DNA of 64,000 nucleotides from an uncultured Parafilimonas sp. (GCA_903882935.1 CAIRZB010000024.1:1-64000), one strand, 5' to 3'; counted from the stretch's first letter, positions 16,437-26,527 are shown. A program made the numbers and translations. Notes: generated from the sequence alone by a model not told the origin.

Positions 16437-18659
16437 ATGAAAAAATACCTGGCCGGCTTTTTTTACTCGCTGCCTGTGCAATTGGTGTTGTTGCATTTTA
16501 GGCGCAACCAGGTATTGCTGGTTTTTTGGTATATTTTATTTGCTACCGTAAGCGGTAATTTTTTGCAAGCCTACGGCGCAGACTCATTGTTTTTGGCACC
16601 GGAATATTTAAACAAGGTTAGCGTTTTTAGCACTGCCATTGTGGGTTTTGCCATTTCCATTTTTATTATGAGCTGGAACATAACCACCTTTATAATACAC
16701 ACCAAATACATTAAATTTTTAGCTACCAATGCACAGCCTTTTTTAAAATATTGCATAAACAACGCGGTTATACCCTTGGCTTTTTTGGCCACCTATTTTG
16801 TGTGTGCCATACATTACGCGCGCTACCAAGAGTTGAGGGGCACAAGCCAAATTGTACTTTTTACCCTAGGTTTTTTACTGGGCCTTACTGCATCAATAGG
16901 CATTGCCGTGGTATATTTTTTTAGTGCCGATAAAACTATTTACCGCCGCATGCAGGTGGTGCTAACCAACGCAAACACTAAATATGAACGCCTGCCAAGG
17001 CGCAAGTTAAAGCGGCAAGACAATGAAGAAATACGTGTTGACTGGTTTTTGAGCGGCCGTTTACGGCTGCGCAAGCCGCGTATGGTTAAACACTACAGCC
17101 AGTATTTTTTAGACACTATTTTTAAGCGGCACCATATAGCGGCTGTACTTATTATACTGTTTGCCTTTGTTTGCCTGCTTACCATCGGCTTATTCTCTGA
17201 CCACCGCGTATTCCAATTTCCGGCGGCGGCAAGTATTACAGTATTTTTTGCCATACTTATTGCCACCGCGGGGGCGGTTACCTTGTTTTTAAATAGCTGG
17301 AGCATACCCGCCTTGGTGGTACTGTATGTGTTGGTTAACTGGCTTTACCAACAAAATATTATTGACCCCCGCAACAAGGCATATGGGCTTACGTATACCA
17401 ACAAGGCACAACAGCCCATTTATACAAAAAAGGCTGTTGAACTGTTGGCCAACCCGGCAAACGTGGCGGCCGACAAAAAACGGTATGAAGCCATGCTCGA
17501 CAATTGGAAGCATAGGCAAGCAGAAACAAAGCCCGTTTTATTTATTGTAAATGTTAGCGGGGGCGGCCTGCGCAGCGCGGCTTTTGCCATGAATGTTTTG
17601 CAAGTGCTAGACAGTGTTACCAATGGCAGTATGATGAAACATACTGTATTGATGACGGGTGCCAGCGGCGGTATGTTGGGTGCAGCCTATTTTAGGCAGT
17701 TGTATTGGGAAAAACAACAGGGCCATATTGCCAGTGTAAGGGAAAAGAAATATGTGGATGATATTGCAAAAGACCTGCTGAACCCCCTATTCGCCTCGTT
17801 TGTTTCAAGGGATTTGATTGGCCCCGTAAAAAAGTTTGAGTCGGCTGGTAACCTCTATGTGAAAGACCGTGGATTTGCCTTTGAGCAAAAGCTTAACGAA
17901 AACACCCACGGCCTGTTGGATAAGCATTTGGGAGACTATGCCGCCGCGGAGCAACAGGCGGTTATACCCAGCATGCTTTTTAATTCTACCATCAATAGCG
18001 ATGGGCGCAGTATGGTCATTAGCACACAACCCGCCCGTTTTTTAATGCAGCAGCCAAAAGATACCAACAGCAATATTTTGGCCGACCCCGACATGGTTGA
18101 TTTTGCCTCTTTTTTTCAGCAGCAAAGCCCCCAAAACCTAAGGGTACTTACCGCTTTGCGCATGAATGCCACCTTCCCTTATGTGCTGCCCAACGTGTGG
18201 CTGCCCAGCCAGCCGGTGATTGATGTGATGGATGCAGGCCTGCGTGATAATTTTGGCCTTACTGCATCATTCCGCTTTATCAATACCTTTAAAAGCTGGT
18301 TGCAGCAAAATACCTCCAAAGTGGTGCTGCTGGAAATAAGAGACAGGGACATGAGCAACTGGGAAGGCGACCCCGAGGGCAATGATTTTTTTAATTTTAT
18401 CATAAACCCGCTGTTGTTGTTGCAAAACAACTGGTATAAGCTACAGGATTATAACCAAAGTGACCAGGCGGCTTACTTTTCGCAATGCCTGGGCCCACAG
18501 TTTAATACCGTGTTATTTAAATACAGCCCAGCCAATAAATCAGCTTCGGCCTCGTTAAGCTTCCACCTAACGCCCGCGGAGAAGGCAGACGTGGCTGGTG
18601 CTTTGCATTCTGACTTTAACCAACAATCGTTCAAGGCCATAGCCGCCATGGTTAAGTAA
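16437..18659 (+). CDS. Membrane-anchored patatin-like phospholipase
   Basis: 740 residues with two parts. Residues 1-320 carry about seven or eight hydrophobic helices in two blocks, with a basic cytoplasmic stretch (RRKLKRQ) between them. Residues about 365-735 form a patatin-type hydrolase: oxyanion segment NVSGGGLRSAAFA, nucleophile elbow MTGASGGMLGAAY (G-x-S-G-G with the catalytic Ser) and the dyad segment VMDAGLRDNFGL, where the Asp lies in D-A-G rather than the more common D-G-G/A. The expected activity is acyl-ester hydrolysis of lipids at the membrane face. It is a single gene 139 bp after ctaA. Domain function is inferred from motifs. Confidence 0.82.
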   Translation: MKKYLAGFFYSLPVQLVLLHFRRNQVLLVFWYILFATVSGNFLQAYGADSLFLAPEYLNKVSVFSTAIVGFAISIFIMSWNITTFIIHTKYIKFLATNAQPFLKYCINNAVIPLAFLATYFVCAIHYARYQELRGTSQIVLFTLGFLLGLTASIGIAVVYFFSADKTIYRRMQVVLTNANTKYERLPRRKLKRQDNEEIRVDWFLSGRLRLRKPRMVKHYSQYFLDTIFKRHHIAAVLIILFAFVCLLTIGLFSDHRVFQFPAAASITVFFAILIATAGAVTLFLNSWSIPALVVLYVLVNWLYQQNIIDPRNKAYGLTYTNKAQQPIYTKKAVELLANPANVAADKKRYEAMLDNWKHRQAETKPVLFIVNVSGGGLRSAAFAMNVLQVLDSVTNGSMMKHTVLMTGASGGMLGAAYFRQLYWEKQQGHIASVREKKYVDDIAKDLLNPLFASFVSRDLIGPVKKFESAGNLYVKDRGFAFEQKLNENTHGLLDKHLGDYAAAEQQAVIPSMLFNSTINSDGRSMVISTQPARFLMQQPKDTNSNILADPDMVDFASFFQQQSPQNLRVLTALRMNATFPYVLPNVWLPSQPVIDVMDAGLRDNFGLTASFRFINTFKSWLQQNTSKVVLLEIRDRDMSNWEGDPEGNDFFNFIINPLLLLQNNWYKLQDYNQSDQAAYFSQCLGPQFNTVLFKYSPANKSASASLSFHLTPAEKADVAGALHSDFNQQSFKAIAAMVK

Positions 18660-18983
18660 GCGCGTTGCCGGTGTTTGCGGGTTCGCAAAGCGAAAACTAA
18701 ACCTAGTGTTTGCGAATCTGGGCAACCGATTACCCCATTTCAATAACGGGGTGATAAAATAACTCTCCTTTACATACCCGCTTATTACAAAAACAGCCAT
18801 GCCTTCCAAATAAAAAGTATTGTTTAACAACAGGGGTTGCACATTTTTGCGTACTTCGCCAAAGTAAAGTTTTTAAAATAACTTAAGCATGTTGGTGGCC
18901 TTCGCAGGTATGGCGCAGCCCTATTTTTCGATTGCATAAGTTATTTTTACAGCTTTACTAAGTAAACATTATATCTACAATTT
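18660..18983. other. Intergenic region without gene
   Basis: The 324 bp between the patatin-like gene and the M16 protease hold no convincing frame. A weak stem (ACCCC/GGGGT near 18733-18755) could terminate upstream transcription. The promoter of the M16 gene must lie in the last 100 bp, but no clean -7 box was found. Confidence 0.5.
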
Positions 18984-21785
18984 ATGAAACGTTTTGCATT
19001 AATAGCAATCGCAGTAATGGGTGTTGGTGTGTGTGCATATGCACAAAAAGCCCCAGTGGGCAACCCTTTGCCCATTAGCCCGCAAGTAAAAAAAGGTAAA
19101 TTGCCCAATGGCATAACCTATTACATACGCAAAAATACGGAGCCTAAAAACAGGGCTGAGCTTAGGCTGGTGGTTAAAGCGGGCAGCATTTTGGAGGACA
19201 ATAACCAAGTGGGCTTGGCGCATTTTACCGAACACATGAGTTTTAACGGTACCAAACATTTTGCCAAAAACGAACTGGTAGACTTTTTGGAAAGAAGCGG
19301 TGTGCAGTTTGGCGCAGATTTAAACGCGTATACCAGTTTTGATGAAACCGTGTACATGCTGCAACTGCCTACCGACAGCCCCACGGTGTTTAAAAAAGGC
19401 TTCCAAATTTTAGAAGACTGGGCCCACAATGTGTCTTTCGACAAGACCGAAATTGACAAAGAGCGCGGTGTTGTGGTGGAAGAGTGGCGCCTGGGTCTTG
19501 GCGCGGCCACGCGCATGCGTAACAAATATTTTCCTGTTATATTAAAAGACTCCCGCTATGCTATACGCAGCCCCATCGGCACCAAGGAAAACCTGGACAC
19601 TTTTAAATATGAAACCGTTAAAAAGTTTTACAAAGACTGGTACCGGCCCGATTTGGAGGGTGTTATTGTAGTGGGTGATGTTAACGTTGACTCAGTAGAG
19701 CAGTTGATAAAAGCCCATTTTAGCACCATACCCAAACGCACGGAGGAAAAACCACGTGTTAAATACGGCGTGCCATCGCACAAAGATACCTACGTATCCA
19801 TATTAACAGATGCTGAGCAGCAGTACAATGTGCTACAAGTATTCTACCTACAGCCCTCCATTCCCCAAGCTAAAACCGACAACGACTACCGCAACGATAT
19901 AATACGAAGCTTGTTTAACGATATGTTGAACGACCGCCTGCAAGAAATTGCCCAAAAGCCAGACGCACCGTTTTTGCAAGGCTTTAGCAACTACGGCAAA
20001 TTTATTGGTGATAAAGATGCTTTGTCGCTATTTGCTGTGGCTAAAAATGGTGCAAGCATAGCCAAATCCACCGAAGTATTGTTGACTGAAAATGAAAGGG
20101 TGCGCAAATTTGGCTTTACAGAAACGGAACTGGAGCGTGCCAAAAAATCAGCCTTCTCCAATATTGAAAGCTCTTACAAGGAACGTGACAAAACCCGCTC
20201 ATCAGAACTGGTGCAGGAATTGATAGACAACTACCTGAACAATGAACCCATACCCGGCATCGAATACGAATTTGGTTTGTACAAAAAATATTTAGACGGC
20301 ATAAAGGTGGAGGAAGTAAACAACATTATTAAAAGTTGGATTAAACCAACAGACAGAGATGTGGTAGTGCTTGCCCCCGAGGCGGAAAAAAGCAAGCTGC
20401 CCACGGAGAAGGAAGTGCTGGCCTTACTAAACAAGCCCATCCAAAACGTTACGGCCTACCAAGACAAGGTTTCTACTTCACCCTTGTTGTTGCAGGAGCC
20501 TACACCCGGCAAAATTGTGGACGAGAAGAAATTCCCTTCTATTGGAACAACTTTATGGACATTGTCCAACGGCGCTAAAGTGGTATTGAAACCCACTGAT
20601 TTTAAAAACGACGAAATACAGTTTTCTGCCATCAGCCCCGGCGGCACATCGCTGTATGCCGATACTGATTACCTATCCGCAACTTTTGCCGCCAACATTA
20701 CCTATTATGGCGGCGTTGGCAGCGTGGATATACAAGGTTTGCAAAAGCAACTGGCTGGCAAACAAGTTAATGTTGTACCCGGCATAACGCCTTACAGCCA
20801 AGGGTTTACCGGCAGTGCTACGCCAAAAGACCTTGAAACCGGCTTCCAACTGTTGTACGGCTACTTTACTGAGCCTAGAAAAGACAGCAGCATGTTTCAG
20901 GTGGTGCAGCAGCAGCTACAGGTATCGCTCATCAACAAAGGCAAAGACCCCAACAGTGTGTTTGGTGATTCTGTGCGGTATATACTCAGCAACTACCACC
21001 CGCGCTCAAGGCCGCTTTCTATAGACAGGCTGGGCGAACTGAACTTAGACAAAGCCAATGCAATTTACCAAGACCGCTTTGCCGATGCGAACGATTTCAT
21101 TTTTACTTTTGTAGGTAATTTTTCAACCGAAAGCATTAAACCGCTGGTGGAAAAATACCTTGCCTCACTGCCAACAAAAGGCCGCAAGGAAACTTGGAAA
21201 GACGTAGGCATCCGCTTTCCCAAAGGCACTATTAACAAGGTTATTAAAAAGGGCCAGGAAAAAAAGAGTACCGTTAGGTTAACCTTTACCGGTATGGCTG
21301 CCTCGGCCAGTGATGTAGAGTCAACCCAGCTTGACCAGCTGAGCCAAACACTTGCCATACGTTTGCGCGAAGTATTGCGGGAAGACCAAGGCGGTGTTTA
21401 TGGGGTAGGTGTACACGGCGGTATTAACCGTGAACCGATAAACAGCTATGGCGTTACCATATCATTCTCCTGTGCGCCAGACAATGTTGACAAACTGATA
21501 AACCTGTCGTTGGATGAAATGAGAAAATTTAAGCAAAACGGTGCTCCCCAAGTTGATGTTGAAAAGGTAATCGCAGAGGGCGTGCGTAGTTTGGAAACCC
21601 AATTAAAAGAGAACAGCTACTGGCGTTTTAACTTGGAACAAAAATTTTACCACGGCGAAGACCCGTTATCTATCCTAAACGATACGGATGATGTTAAAAA
21701 GCTTACAGTAGAGAGAACAAAAGAGTTGGCCAATAAGTATTTTGACGAGACCAATTATGTGAGGCTGGTATTAATGCCAGAATAA
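18984..21785 (+). CDS. Exported M16-family zinc protease (pitrilysin/PqqL-like, two-repeat form)
   Basis: 933 residues with a signal peptide (MKRFALIAIAVMGVGVCAYAQ). The first M16 domain starts at GKLPNGITYYIRKN and carries the inverted zinc motif H-x-x-E-H in GLAHFTEHMSFNGT (about residues 74-78), with the downstream Glu in ERGVVVEEWR. A second, catalytically inactive M16 pair begins near FPSIGTTLWTLSNGAKVVLKP (about 515). The architecture and length match PqqL-type zinc proteases of the envelope that degrade peptides in a closed chamber. A strong terminator follows. It is a single gene. Confidence 0.95.
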   Translation: MKRFALIAIAVMGVGVCAYAQKAPVGNPLPISPQVKKGKLPNGITYYIRKNTEPKNRAELRLVVKAGSILEDNNQVGLAHFTEHMSFNGTKHFAKNELVDFLERSGVQFGADLNAYTSFDETVYMLQLPTDSPTVFKKGFQILEDWAHNVSFDKTEIDKERGVVVEEWRLGLGAATRMRNKYFPVILKDSRYAIRSPIGTKENLDTFKYETVKKFYKDWYRPDLEGVIVVGDVNVDSVEQLIKAHFSTIPKRTEEKPRVKYGVPSHKDTYVSILTDAEQQYNVLQVFYLQPSIPQAKTDNDYRNDIIRSLFNDMLNDRLQEIAQKPDAPFLQGFSNYGKFIGDKDALSLFAVAKNGASIAKSTEVLLTENERVRKFGFTETELERAKKSAFSNIESSYKERDKTRSSELVQELIDNYLNNEPIPGIEYEFGLYKKYLDGIKVEEVNNIIKSWIKPTDRDVVVLAPEAEKSKLPTEKEVLALLNKPIQNVTAYQDKVSTSPLLLQEPTPGKIVDEKKFPSIGTTLWTLSNGAKVVLKPTDFKNDEIQFSAISPGGTSLYADTDYLSATFAANITYYGGVGSVDIQGLQKQLAGKQVNVVPGITPYSQGFTGSATPKDLETGFQLLYGYFTEPRKDSSMFQVVQQQLQVSLINKGKDPNSVFGDSVRYILSNYHPRSRPLSIDRLGELNLDKANAIYQDRFADANDFIFTFVGNFSTESIKPLVEKYLASLPTKGRKETWKDVGIRFPKGTINKVIKKGQEKKSTVRLTFTGMAASASDVESTQLDQLSQTLAIRLREVLREDQGGVYGVGVHGGINREPINSYGVTISFSCAPDNVDKLINLSLDEMRKFKQNGAPQVDVEKVIAEGVRSLETQLKENSYWRFNLEQKFYHGEDPLSILNDTDDVKKLTVERTKELANKYFDETNYVRLVLMPE

Positions 21786-21807
21786 AAAGTGGTTATTGGG
21801 TTATTAA

Positions 21808-21846
21808 AAAAGCGGGCTGTGTGTAAAACACAGCCCGCTTTTTTTG
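21808..21846 (+). terminator. Rho-independent terminator after the M16 protease gene
   Basis: Stem AAGCGGGCTGTGT / ACACAGCCCGCTT around a short GTAAAA-type loop, followed by seven T residues. It lies about 20 bp after the stop codon. Confidence 0.92.
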
Positions 21847-22060
21847 CGCCTGTTTGTAAATGCACCAACGGTAAATAGGGGTAATGTACAGTGGCTTCCC
21901 TCTGGCTAATACAGTTTGGCGGTGCATAGACCCTAAGAGGTTATTTTCAAAAAAAAGTGATTGCGTACCTTATTGCCCTAACTGGCCCAAATATTTGGCC
22001 TGCCATGCCTTAAAAACTTGGGGCAACATTTGTTGGTTTACACCTTACCTGCTTGGCTGT

Positions 22061-23233
22061 TTAGTAAACCGACTTTATTTCGCCGTTGAGCATTTTTACA
22101 AAATATAGTTTCTTATTCTCTTGGTAGTCGGGTGCATACGAGGCTGGGGTTAGGTATACCGGCTGAAAATTGTAATCGTTACATACTTTAAACGCCGTGT
22201 TGGATAAATTAAACAACAAACTGTCTTGCAACTTTGCCAACAGGCTCGTAAAATGATACATGGCTTCGTAGCCCTTTAAAAACATGTCGCCGGGGCGGCT
22301 GCCAAATTTGTTTTTATAGGCATCTGCCAAAGCGGCCACCGTTTTATTGGTGCGGCTATAGTTGTACGGTGTTGAATATACTATTTGCACATTTTTACAA
22401 TCGTCGCCGGTAAGGGGTTTTGCACCGTCCCAAGTGGGCATGCCTACCGCCGTTACCCCGTGGGTAAAGCCAATGGCACTTAAAGCATGTATCATTCGCA
22501 GCCCAAAATTGTCGTTTAAGCTGCCACATATAAAAACACTTTCCGTGGCAGTGTCAATAATCAGTGGGCGTAGGCTGGCGGCGGTAAAGGTATCGGGCAT
22601 GGTTAGCAAGGTGTATTTTAAGGCGGCTGTTTTGGCCGCAGTGCCATCAAAATAGGTTTTTATTTTATTTTCCATACTGCCCTTGCGCGTTATGTAGTAC
22701 ACTTTATTGCCAATATGGTTACGCTGCACATATTTATACAAGGCCTCCACATGTGTTTTTAATGTTGGGTTTACGATGGCAAAATACGGGTTGCCTGTAA
22801 CACCCGCGTCGTTGGGGTAAGTGGCCGAAATAAACGGTATGTTTTGGCTAAATGCGAAATTGGCAAATGACTGCTGCTCCAAGGCACTGCCTAAAGCGGC
22901 AATGATGAGCGAGAAATGGCGGGTGCCCATTTGCGTTTGCAGGTCTTCGGCGGTTTGGTGTGCTTTGCGGGTATCGTACACCCATACTTCCACGGGCAAA
23001 TGTTCTTTCTGCATACTGTCAACGGCGGCCATGGCCCCTTGGTAAAATTCTAGCCCAGGCTGCATATATTTTGGCAATGGTAGGGTGCCGGTGAAAAATG
23101 TATCGGTAAAAACTGAATCGATGTACAATGGTGCCAACACCGCTATGCGCCATTGTTTTGTGGTGCCGGGTTGGGCAATAGCGTTGGCCGAAAGTAACAA
23201 TGCTATTAAAAAATATAAAAGCCTGCTAGGCAT
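22061..23233 (-). CDS. Periplasmic ligand-binding protein (Leu/Ile/Val-type, Peripla_BP_6)
   Basis: 390 residues with signal peptide MPSRLLYFLIALLLSANAIAQ; the ATG at 23233 is used because the 33 upstream codons carry no family sequence. The mature part is a two-lobe type I binding protein: WRIAVLAPLYIDSVF, FYQGAMAAVDSMQKEHLPVEVWVYDT, LIIAALGSALEQQSFANFAFSQNIPFISATYPND and VTAVGMPTWDGAKPL. No permease or ATPase gene is adjacent, so it may be a sensor or accessory protein rather than part of a transporter. LysM-linked relatives exist in Bacteroidota, but no LysM domain is visible here. The ligand is unknown. Confidence 0.85.
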   Translation of the reverse strand: MPSRLLYFLIALLLSANAIAQPGTTKQWRIAVLAPLYIDSVFTDTFFTGTLPLPKYMQPGLEFYQGAMAAVDSMQKEHLPVEVWVYDTRKAHQTAEDLQTQMGTRHFSLIIAALGSALEQQSFANFAFSQNIPFISATYPNDAGVTGNPYFAIVNPTLKTHVEALYKYVQRNHIGNKVYYITRKGSMENKIKTYFDGTAAKTAALKYTLLTMPDTFTAASLRPLIIDTATESVFICGSLNDNFGLRMIHALSAIGFTHGVTAVGMPTWDGAKPLTGDDCKNVQIVYSTPYNYSRTNKTVAALADAYKNKFGSRPGDMFLKGYEAMYHFTSLLAKLQDSLLFNLSNTAFKVCNDYNFQPVYLTPASYAPDYQENKKLYFVKMLNGEIKSVY

Positions 23234-23817
23234 ACTTGGTTGGTTTGGGTGTATAAAGGTACAAATATGGTGCCTGTGTTTAAAGGGTGTAAAAGCAAGG
23301 CGTGCGTTAAATTTACAATGTACTGCTGGCAAGCAACTGAGGCCGTTAGGGTAGGGGATAATTTGATTTCGGCCTGCAAATAATCTTAAACTGACGAGGC
23401 TAAAATAAATTGGCGGGGTAAAATAAATTCGGCTTCATGCCGTTTTTTTGAGTATTTAAAATATATTTGGCTAGCAGAATTTTTTAAACCCGTAGATGTG
23501 ATATCAGCCCATGCCTTGCCAGTTTAAAAAACTTCACAGTTAAAAATTATCCTTTGCAGCCTCATTGATATTGTTGGCTTATGGTTTTGTATGCCGAATT
23601 GCCTAAATTTTTTGGGTAAGCCAAATAGTTTTAGTCGGAATCGCCATGCCGTTTGGTTCTTGCGTCGGATGGGGGGATTCGGTTTTTAATATGATACTAA
23701 AGGTTAGTAGTAATTTTCTAGGGTTAGACATAATTACTGCAAAAGGCATAGAAAAAAAATATTGGGTTGTTGATATTGTTGAACAGCAGATTTTTTACCA
23801 ATTATAAAATACGCATT
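23234..23817. other. Long intergenic region, no gene recognised
   Basis: 584 bp between divergent genes. Short frames lack family features and no tRNA-like or riboswitch-like fold was recognised by eye. The segment near 23395-23450 contains two AAAATAAATT-GG-type copies (23402-23412 and 23420-23430), a short direct repeat of no known role. Promoters for both flanking genes must lie here. Confidence 0.45.
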
Positions 23818-24168
23818 ATGTTTAAAGCGCCTTTTTCATTTACTGGCCGTATTAGAAGAACAGAATTCGGTATTTCGTACCTGATTTATCTTGTTTCAGC
23901 GGGCCTTATCGCCGGCATAAGTGAAATATCGCCGGGGGCATCTTTTTTGGCCATTGCATATATTCCATTGATATGGTTTTTAATTGCACAAGGTGCCAAA
24001 AGGTGCCATGACCGCGGCCATACCGGCTGGTATCAAATTATACCGTTTTATGTTTTTTGGATGTTGTTTGCCGACAGCAACTATGGCCAAAACGAATATG
24101 GCCCTAACCCCAAAGGCTTAGGCAACCATGATGATATTGATGAGATTGGAAAGGATTTGGTGGGATAA
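23818..24168 (+). CDS. DUF805 family membrane protein
   Basis: 116 residues beginning MFKAPFSFTGRIRRTEFGIS, the classic DUF805 opening (F.f.GRi.R.efw). Two or three membrane helices follow (YLIYLVSAGLIAGI, ASFLAIAYIPLIWFLI), then the conserved AQGAKRCHDRGHTGWYQIIPFY with the R-C-H-D-x-G-x-x-G motif, and a C-terminal NEYGPNPKG segment. The ATG at 23818 is the right start; a TTG upstream would add an unrelated leader. The function of DUF805 proteins is not established. Confidence 0.9.
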   Translation: MFKAPFSFTGRIRRTEFGISYLIYLVSAGLIAGISEISPGASFLAIAYIPLIWFLIAQGAKRCHDRGHTGWYQIIPFYVFWMLFADSNYGQNEYGPNPKGLGNHDDIDEIGKDLVG

Positions 24169-24284
24169 GCCAAAAACATTGGTGAAAACAACGGGGATAT
24201 TTCTCGTTCGTGTTGGTACAATTAAGCCAATGGTGCATACTTCGGTCCTCCGCCCGTCAGTATCATTGCCTACATTAGCCCCTG

Positions 24285-24337
24285 AAAAAGCCGCTACCAC
24301 AGTTTGCCGTTTGCAAAACTTGTAGTAGCGGCTTTTA
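24285..24337. terminator. Bidirectional terminator between convergent genes
   Basis: AAAAGCCGCTAC (from 24286) pairs with GTAGCGGCTTTT (ending 24336), with a 27-nt interior segment. A-runs and T-runs on the two sides suit termination in both directions between the DUF805 gene and the DUF2911 gene. Confidence 0.75.
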
Positions 24338-24349
24338 ATAATGTGGTGG

Positions 24350-25192
24350 CTATTTTTTTGTGGCTTCCAGCACTTCTTTATTCAAGTGGATATATTCGGC
24401 ACTGCCATCTGCCTTGGCCGCTGTTATGCCTTCCTGTGCAACAGTTGCCGCTGCGGCCTTATCGCCTTTTTTAAGCAATACCCGCGCTTTCCATAATTTG
24501 GCAACCATAGGTGGCATGCCTGGTTGTTTTTCCAACTCGTTGGCCCAAGCAAGTGCTTTTGACATATCCTTGTTATTGTTGCAATAGTAAATTACTGCGT
24601 CGTAATAAGGTTTTTTATCTGTTTGCATGGCAGAGTCAATGCGGGCCATTACTTTGGCGTCAATGTCAACCGCCATGTGTACTATCAATTGGGTGTGTTC
24701 CCAAAGCAAATGCAGCTCACCCGTGGTGGGGTACATATTGGCAAAATCCATCGTAAATGTTTCCACTTTCGCGGGTATAGCAACTGGTTTTATGGTAAAA
24801 CGCAGGTAATCATCTGCTTTCTTATAGCTGTAGGCACCCCATTGGTCGGCCGTTTTGTTTAATATCACGGTCCATTTGGTGGGGTTTGGTATGGTAAACA
24901 GGCTATACTGGCCTGCAGCCACGGGGTGGCCTTCCAAGGTAACGTTATCGGTAAAAGTAATAACGGTTGCCGCATTGGCACCGGTACGCCAAACGCTGTC
25001 GTAGGGCTCTGTTTCGCCGAATATTTTACGGCCTTTTACATTGGGCCGCGAATAGGTAAGCGTTATTTTGCCCATGCCGAAACCTTGTGTAATGGTTTGG
25101 GGCGAACTGGGCGGCGGCGTAATTTGGGCGTTGGCTTGTAGGGCAAAGCCTACTAAAACCGCCAAGGCGGTAAGATAGCAATTGAGTTTCAT
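24350..25192 (-). CDS. Exported DUF2911 domain protein
   Basis: 280 residues. Signal peptide MKLNCYLTALAVLVGFALQANAQ starts at the ATG at 25192, which is preferred over the ATG seven codons upstream. The DUF2911 domain includes ITLTYSRPNVKGRKIFG, YDSVWRTGANAATVITFTDNV, AAGQYSLFTIPNPTKWTVILNK and a C-terminal part of its beta-sandwich. Residues about 190-270 are helical with a repeat-like (TPR-type) character (AVIYYCNNNKDMSKALAWANELEK). Domain function is unknown; proteins of this family are frequent in Bacteroidota envelopes. Confidence 0.9.
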   Translation of the reverse strand: MKLNCYLTALAVLVGFALQANAQITPPPSSPQTITQGFGMGKITLTYSRPNVKGRKIFGETEPYDSVWRTGANAATVITFTDNVTLEGHPVAAGQYSLFTIPNPTKWTVILNKTADQWGAYSYKKADDYLRFTIKPVAIPAKVETFTMDFANMYPTTGELHLLWEHTQLIVHMAVDIDAKVMARIDSAMQTDKKPYYDAVIYYCNNNKDMSKALAWANELEKQPGMPPMVAKLWKARVLLKKGDKAAAATVAQEGITAAKADGSAEYIHLNKEVLEATKK

Positions 25193-25450
25193 GGTAAATG
25201 TTTGATTGGCCAAATATACGCAAACGTGGCATGCCGCACGCCTGCTACTATTGTGTTATATTACCTGCTTATTAACAAGTACGGTTGGTAATTGTTTGCA
25301 TCTGGGTTAAGGGCAGGCAGTCCCAAATTCGGCTGCTATAAAAAAGCATGGCATAGCCAATTTTTCAAGCTAATCCCGCTGTATGCGTACCCATACAAAT
25401 AGCCGCGTTTAAGGGTAGGGTAAAAACAGCAAACTGATTATCTTGCGCCC

Positions 25451-26527
25451 ATGCAACAAATATTCGCTTACAGCCGGCTATATAGTTTTACCTACAGCGT
25501 GTTTAAAAGCATCGGCTGCACGGATGCCGATGCGGAAACAGCCACCAAAGCCCTGTTAAGTGCGGACATACGCGGAATTGACAGCCACGGCGTTGCAAGG
25601 CTTAGCGGTTACGTGCGCCTGTGGCAAGCAAAACGCATAAATGCCACGCCGACTATAAAAATTGTACACGAAACCCCTAGCACCGCGGTTGTTGACGGGG
25701 GCAGCGGCCTAGGCCTGGTGGTGGCACCTTATGCCATGCAGGTGGCTATTGACAAGGCTGCAAAAGTGGGTACTGGCTGGGTAAGCGTACGAAACAGCAA
25801 CCATTTTGGTATTGCTGGTTACCATGCCATGATGGCTTTACAGCACAACATGATTGGCATGGCCATGACCAACGCCAGTGCTTTGGTAGCCCCCACTTTT
25901 TCAGTGGAGCGCATGTTGGGTACTAATCCAATAGCGGTAGCCATTCCGGCTCACGACCAGCCCCCCTTTGTGGCTGATTTCGCCACTACCACCGCCGCCA
26001 ACGGCAAGCTGGAAATATTACAGCGCAAAAATGCGGATACACCAGAGGGATGGGTACAAGATGAGGCAGGCAATACCAGTACGGATGCCAACATATTAAA
26101 AAAGAATGGTGCGTTGCTGCCCCTTGGCAGTGACCGCGAACATGGCAGCCACAAAGGCTATGCCCTTGGCAGTATTGTGGATATATTTTCGGCTGTACTG
26201 AGCGGGGCCAGTTACGGGCCCTGGGCACCACCGTTTCCGGCCTATGTGCCTATGCCCCAAAACATGCCAGGAGAGGGCCTCGGACACTTTTTTGGTGCCA
26301 TGCGGGTGGATGCATTTAGACCGGCAGATGAATTTAAGCAGCATATGGATAATTGGATAACCCGCTTTAGAGCCGCAAAGCCCGCAGAAGGTCATGACCG
26401 CGTATTGATACCCGGCGACCCCGAGCGCGAAATGGAAGCTATACGAATGAAAGAGGGTATCCCCATTGTTGGTAGTGTGGTGGATGATTTGAAAAAAGTG
26501 GGTGATATGTTTGGGGTGGGGTTGTAA
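25451..26527 (+). CDS. Ldh-family NAD(P)-dependent oxidoreductase (malate/lactate dehydrogenase-like)
   Basis: 358 residues of the type II malate/L-lactate dehydrogenase family (AllD/ComC/YlbC), unrelated to classical Rossmann dehydrogenases. Conserved segments are SADIRGIDSHGVARLSGYV (with the catalytic His), GWVSVRNSNHFGIAGYHAM, NASALVAPTF...LGTNPIAVAIP, FVADFATTTAANGKLEI and GSHKGYALGSIVDIFSAVLSG. It reduces 2-oxo acids or oxidises 2-hydroxy acids; candidates are malate, L-lactate or ureidoglycolate. It is cytoplasmic. The next gene starts 222 bp later. Confidence 0.92.
   Translation: MQQIFAYSRLYSFTYSVFKSIGCTDADAETATKALLSADIRGIDSHGVARLSGYVRLWQAKRINATPTIKIVHETPSTAVVDGGSGLGLVVAPYAMQVAIDKAAKVGTGWVSVRNSNHFGIAGYHAMMALQHNMIGMAMTNASALVAPTFSVERMLGTNPIAVAIPAHDQPPFVADFATTTAANGKLEILQRKNADTPEGWVQDEAGNTSTDANILKKNGALLPLGSDREHGSHKGYALGSIVDIFSAVLSGASYGPWAPPFPAYVPMPQNMPGEGLGHFFGAMRVDAFRPADEFKQHMDNWITRFRAAKPAEGHDRVLIPGDPEREMEAIRMKEGIPIVGSVVDDLKKVGDMFGVGL

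Noticed and set aside
16366-16497. 43-codon frame MATFGVAIARRLNPAL... before and into the patatin gene
   Set aside because: Short, no family feature, overlaps the first membrane helix of the better supported gene.
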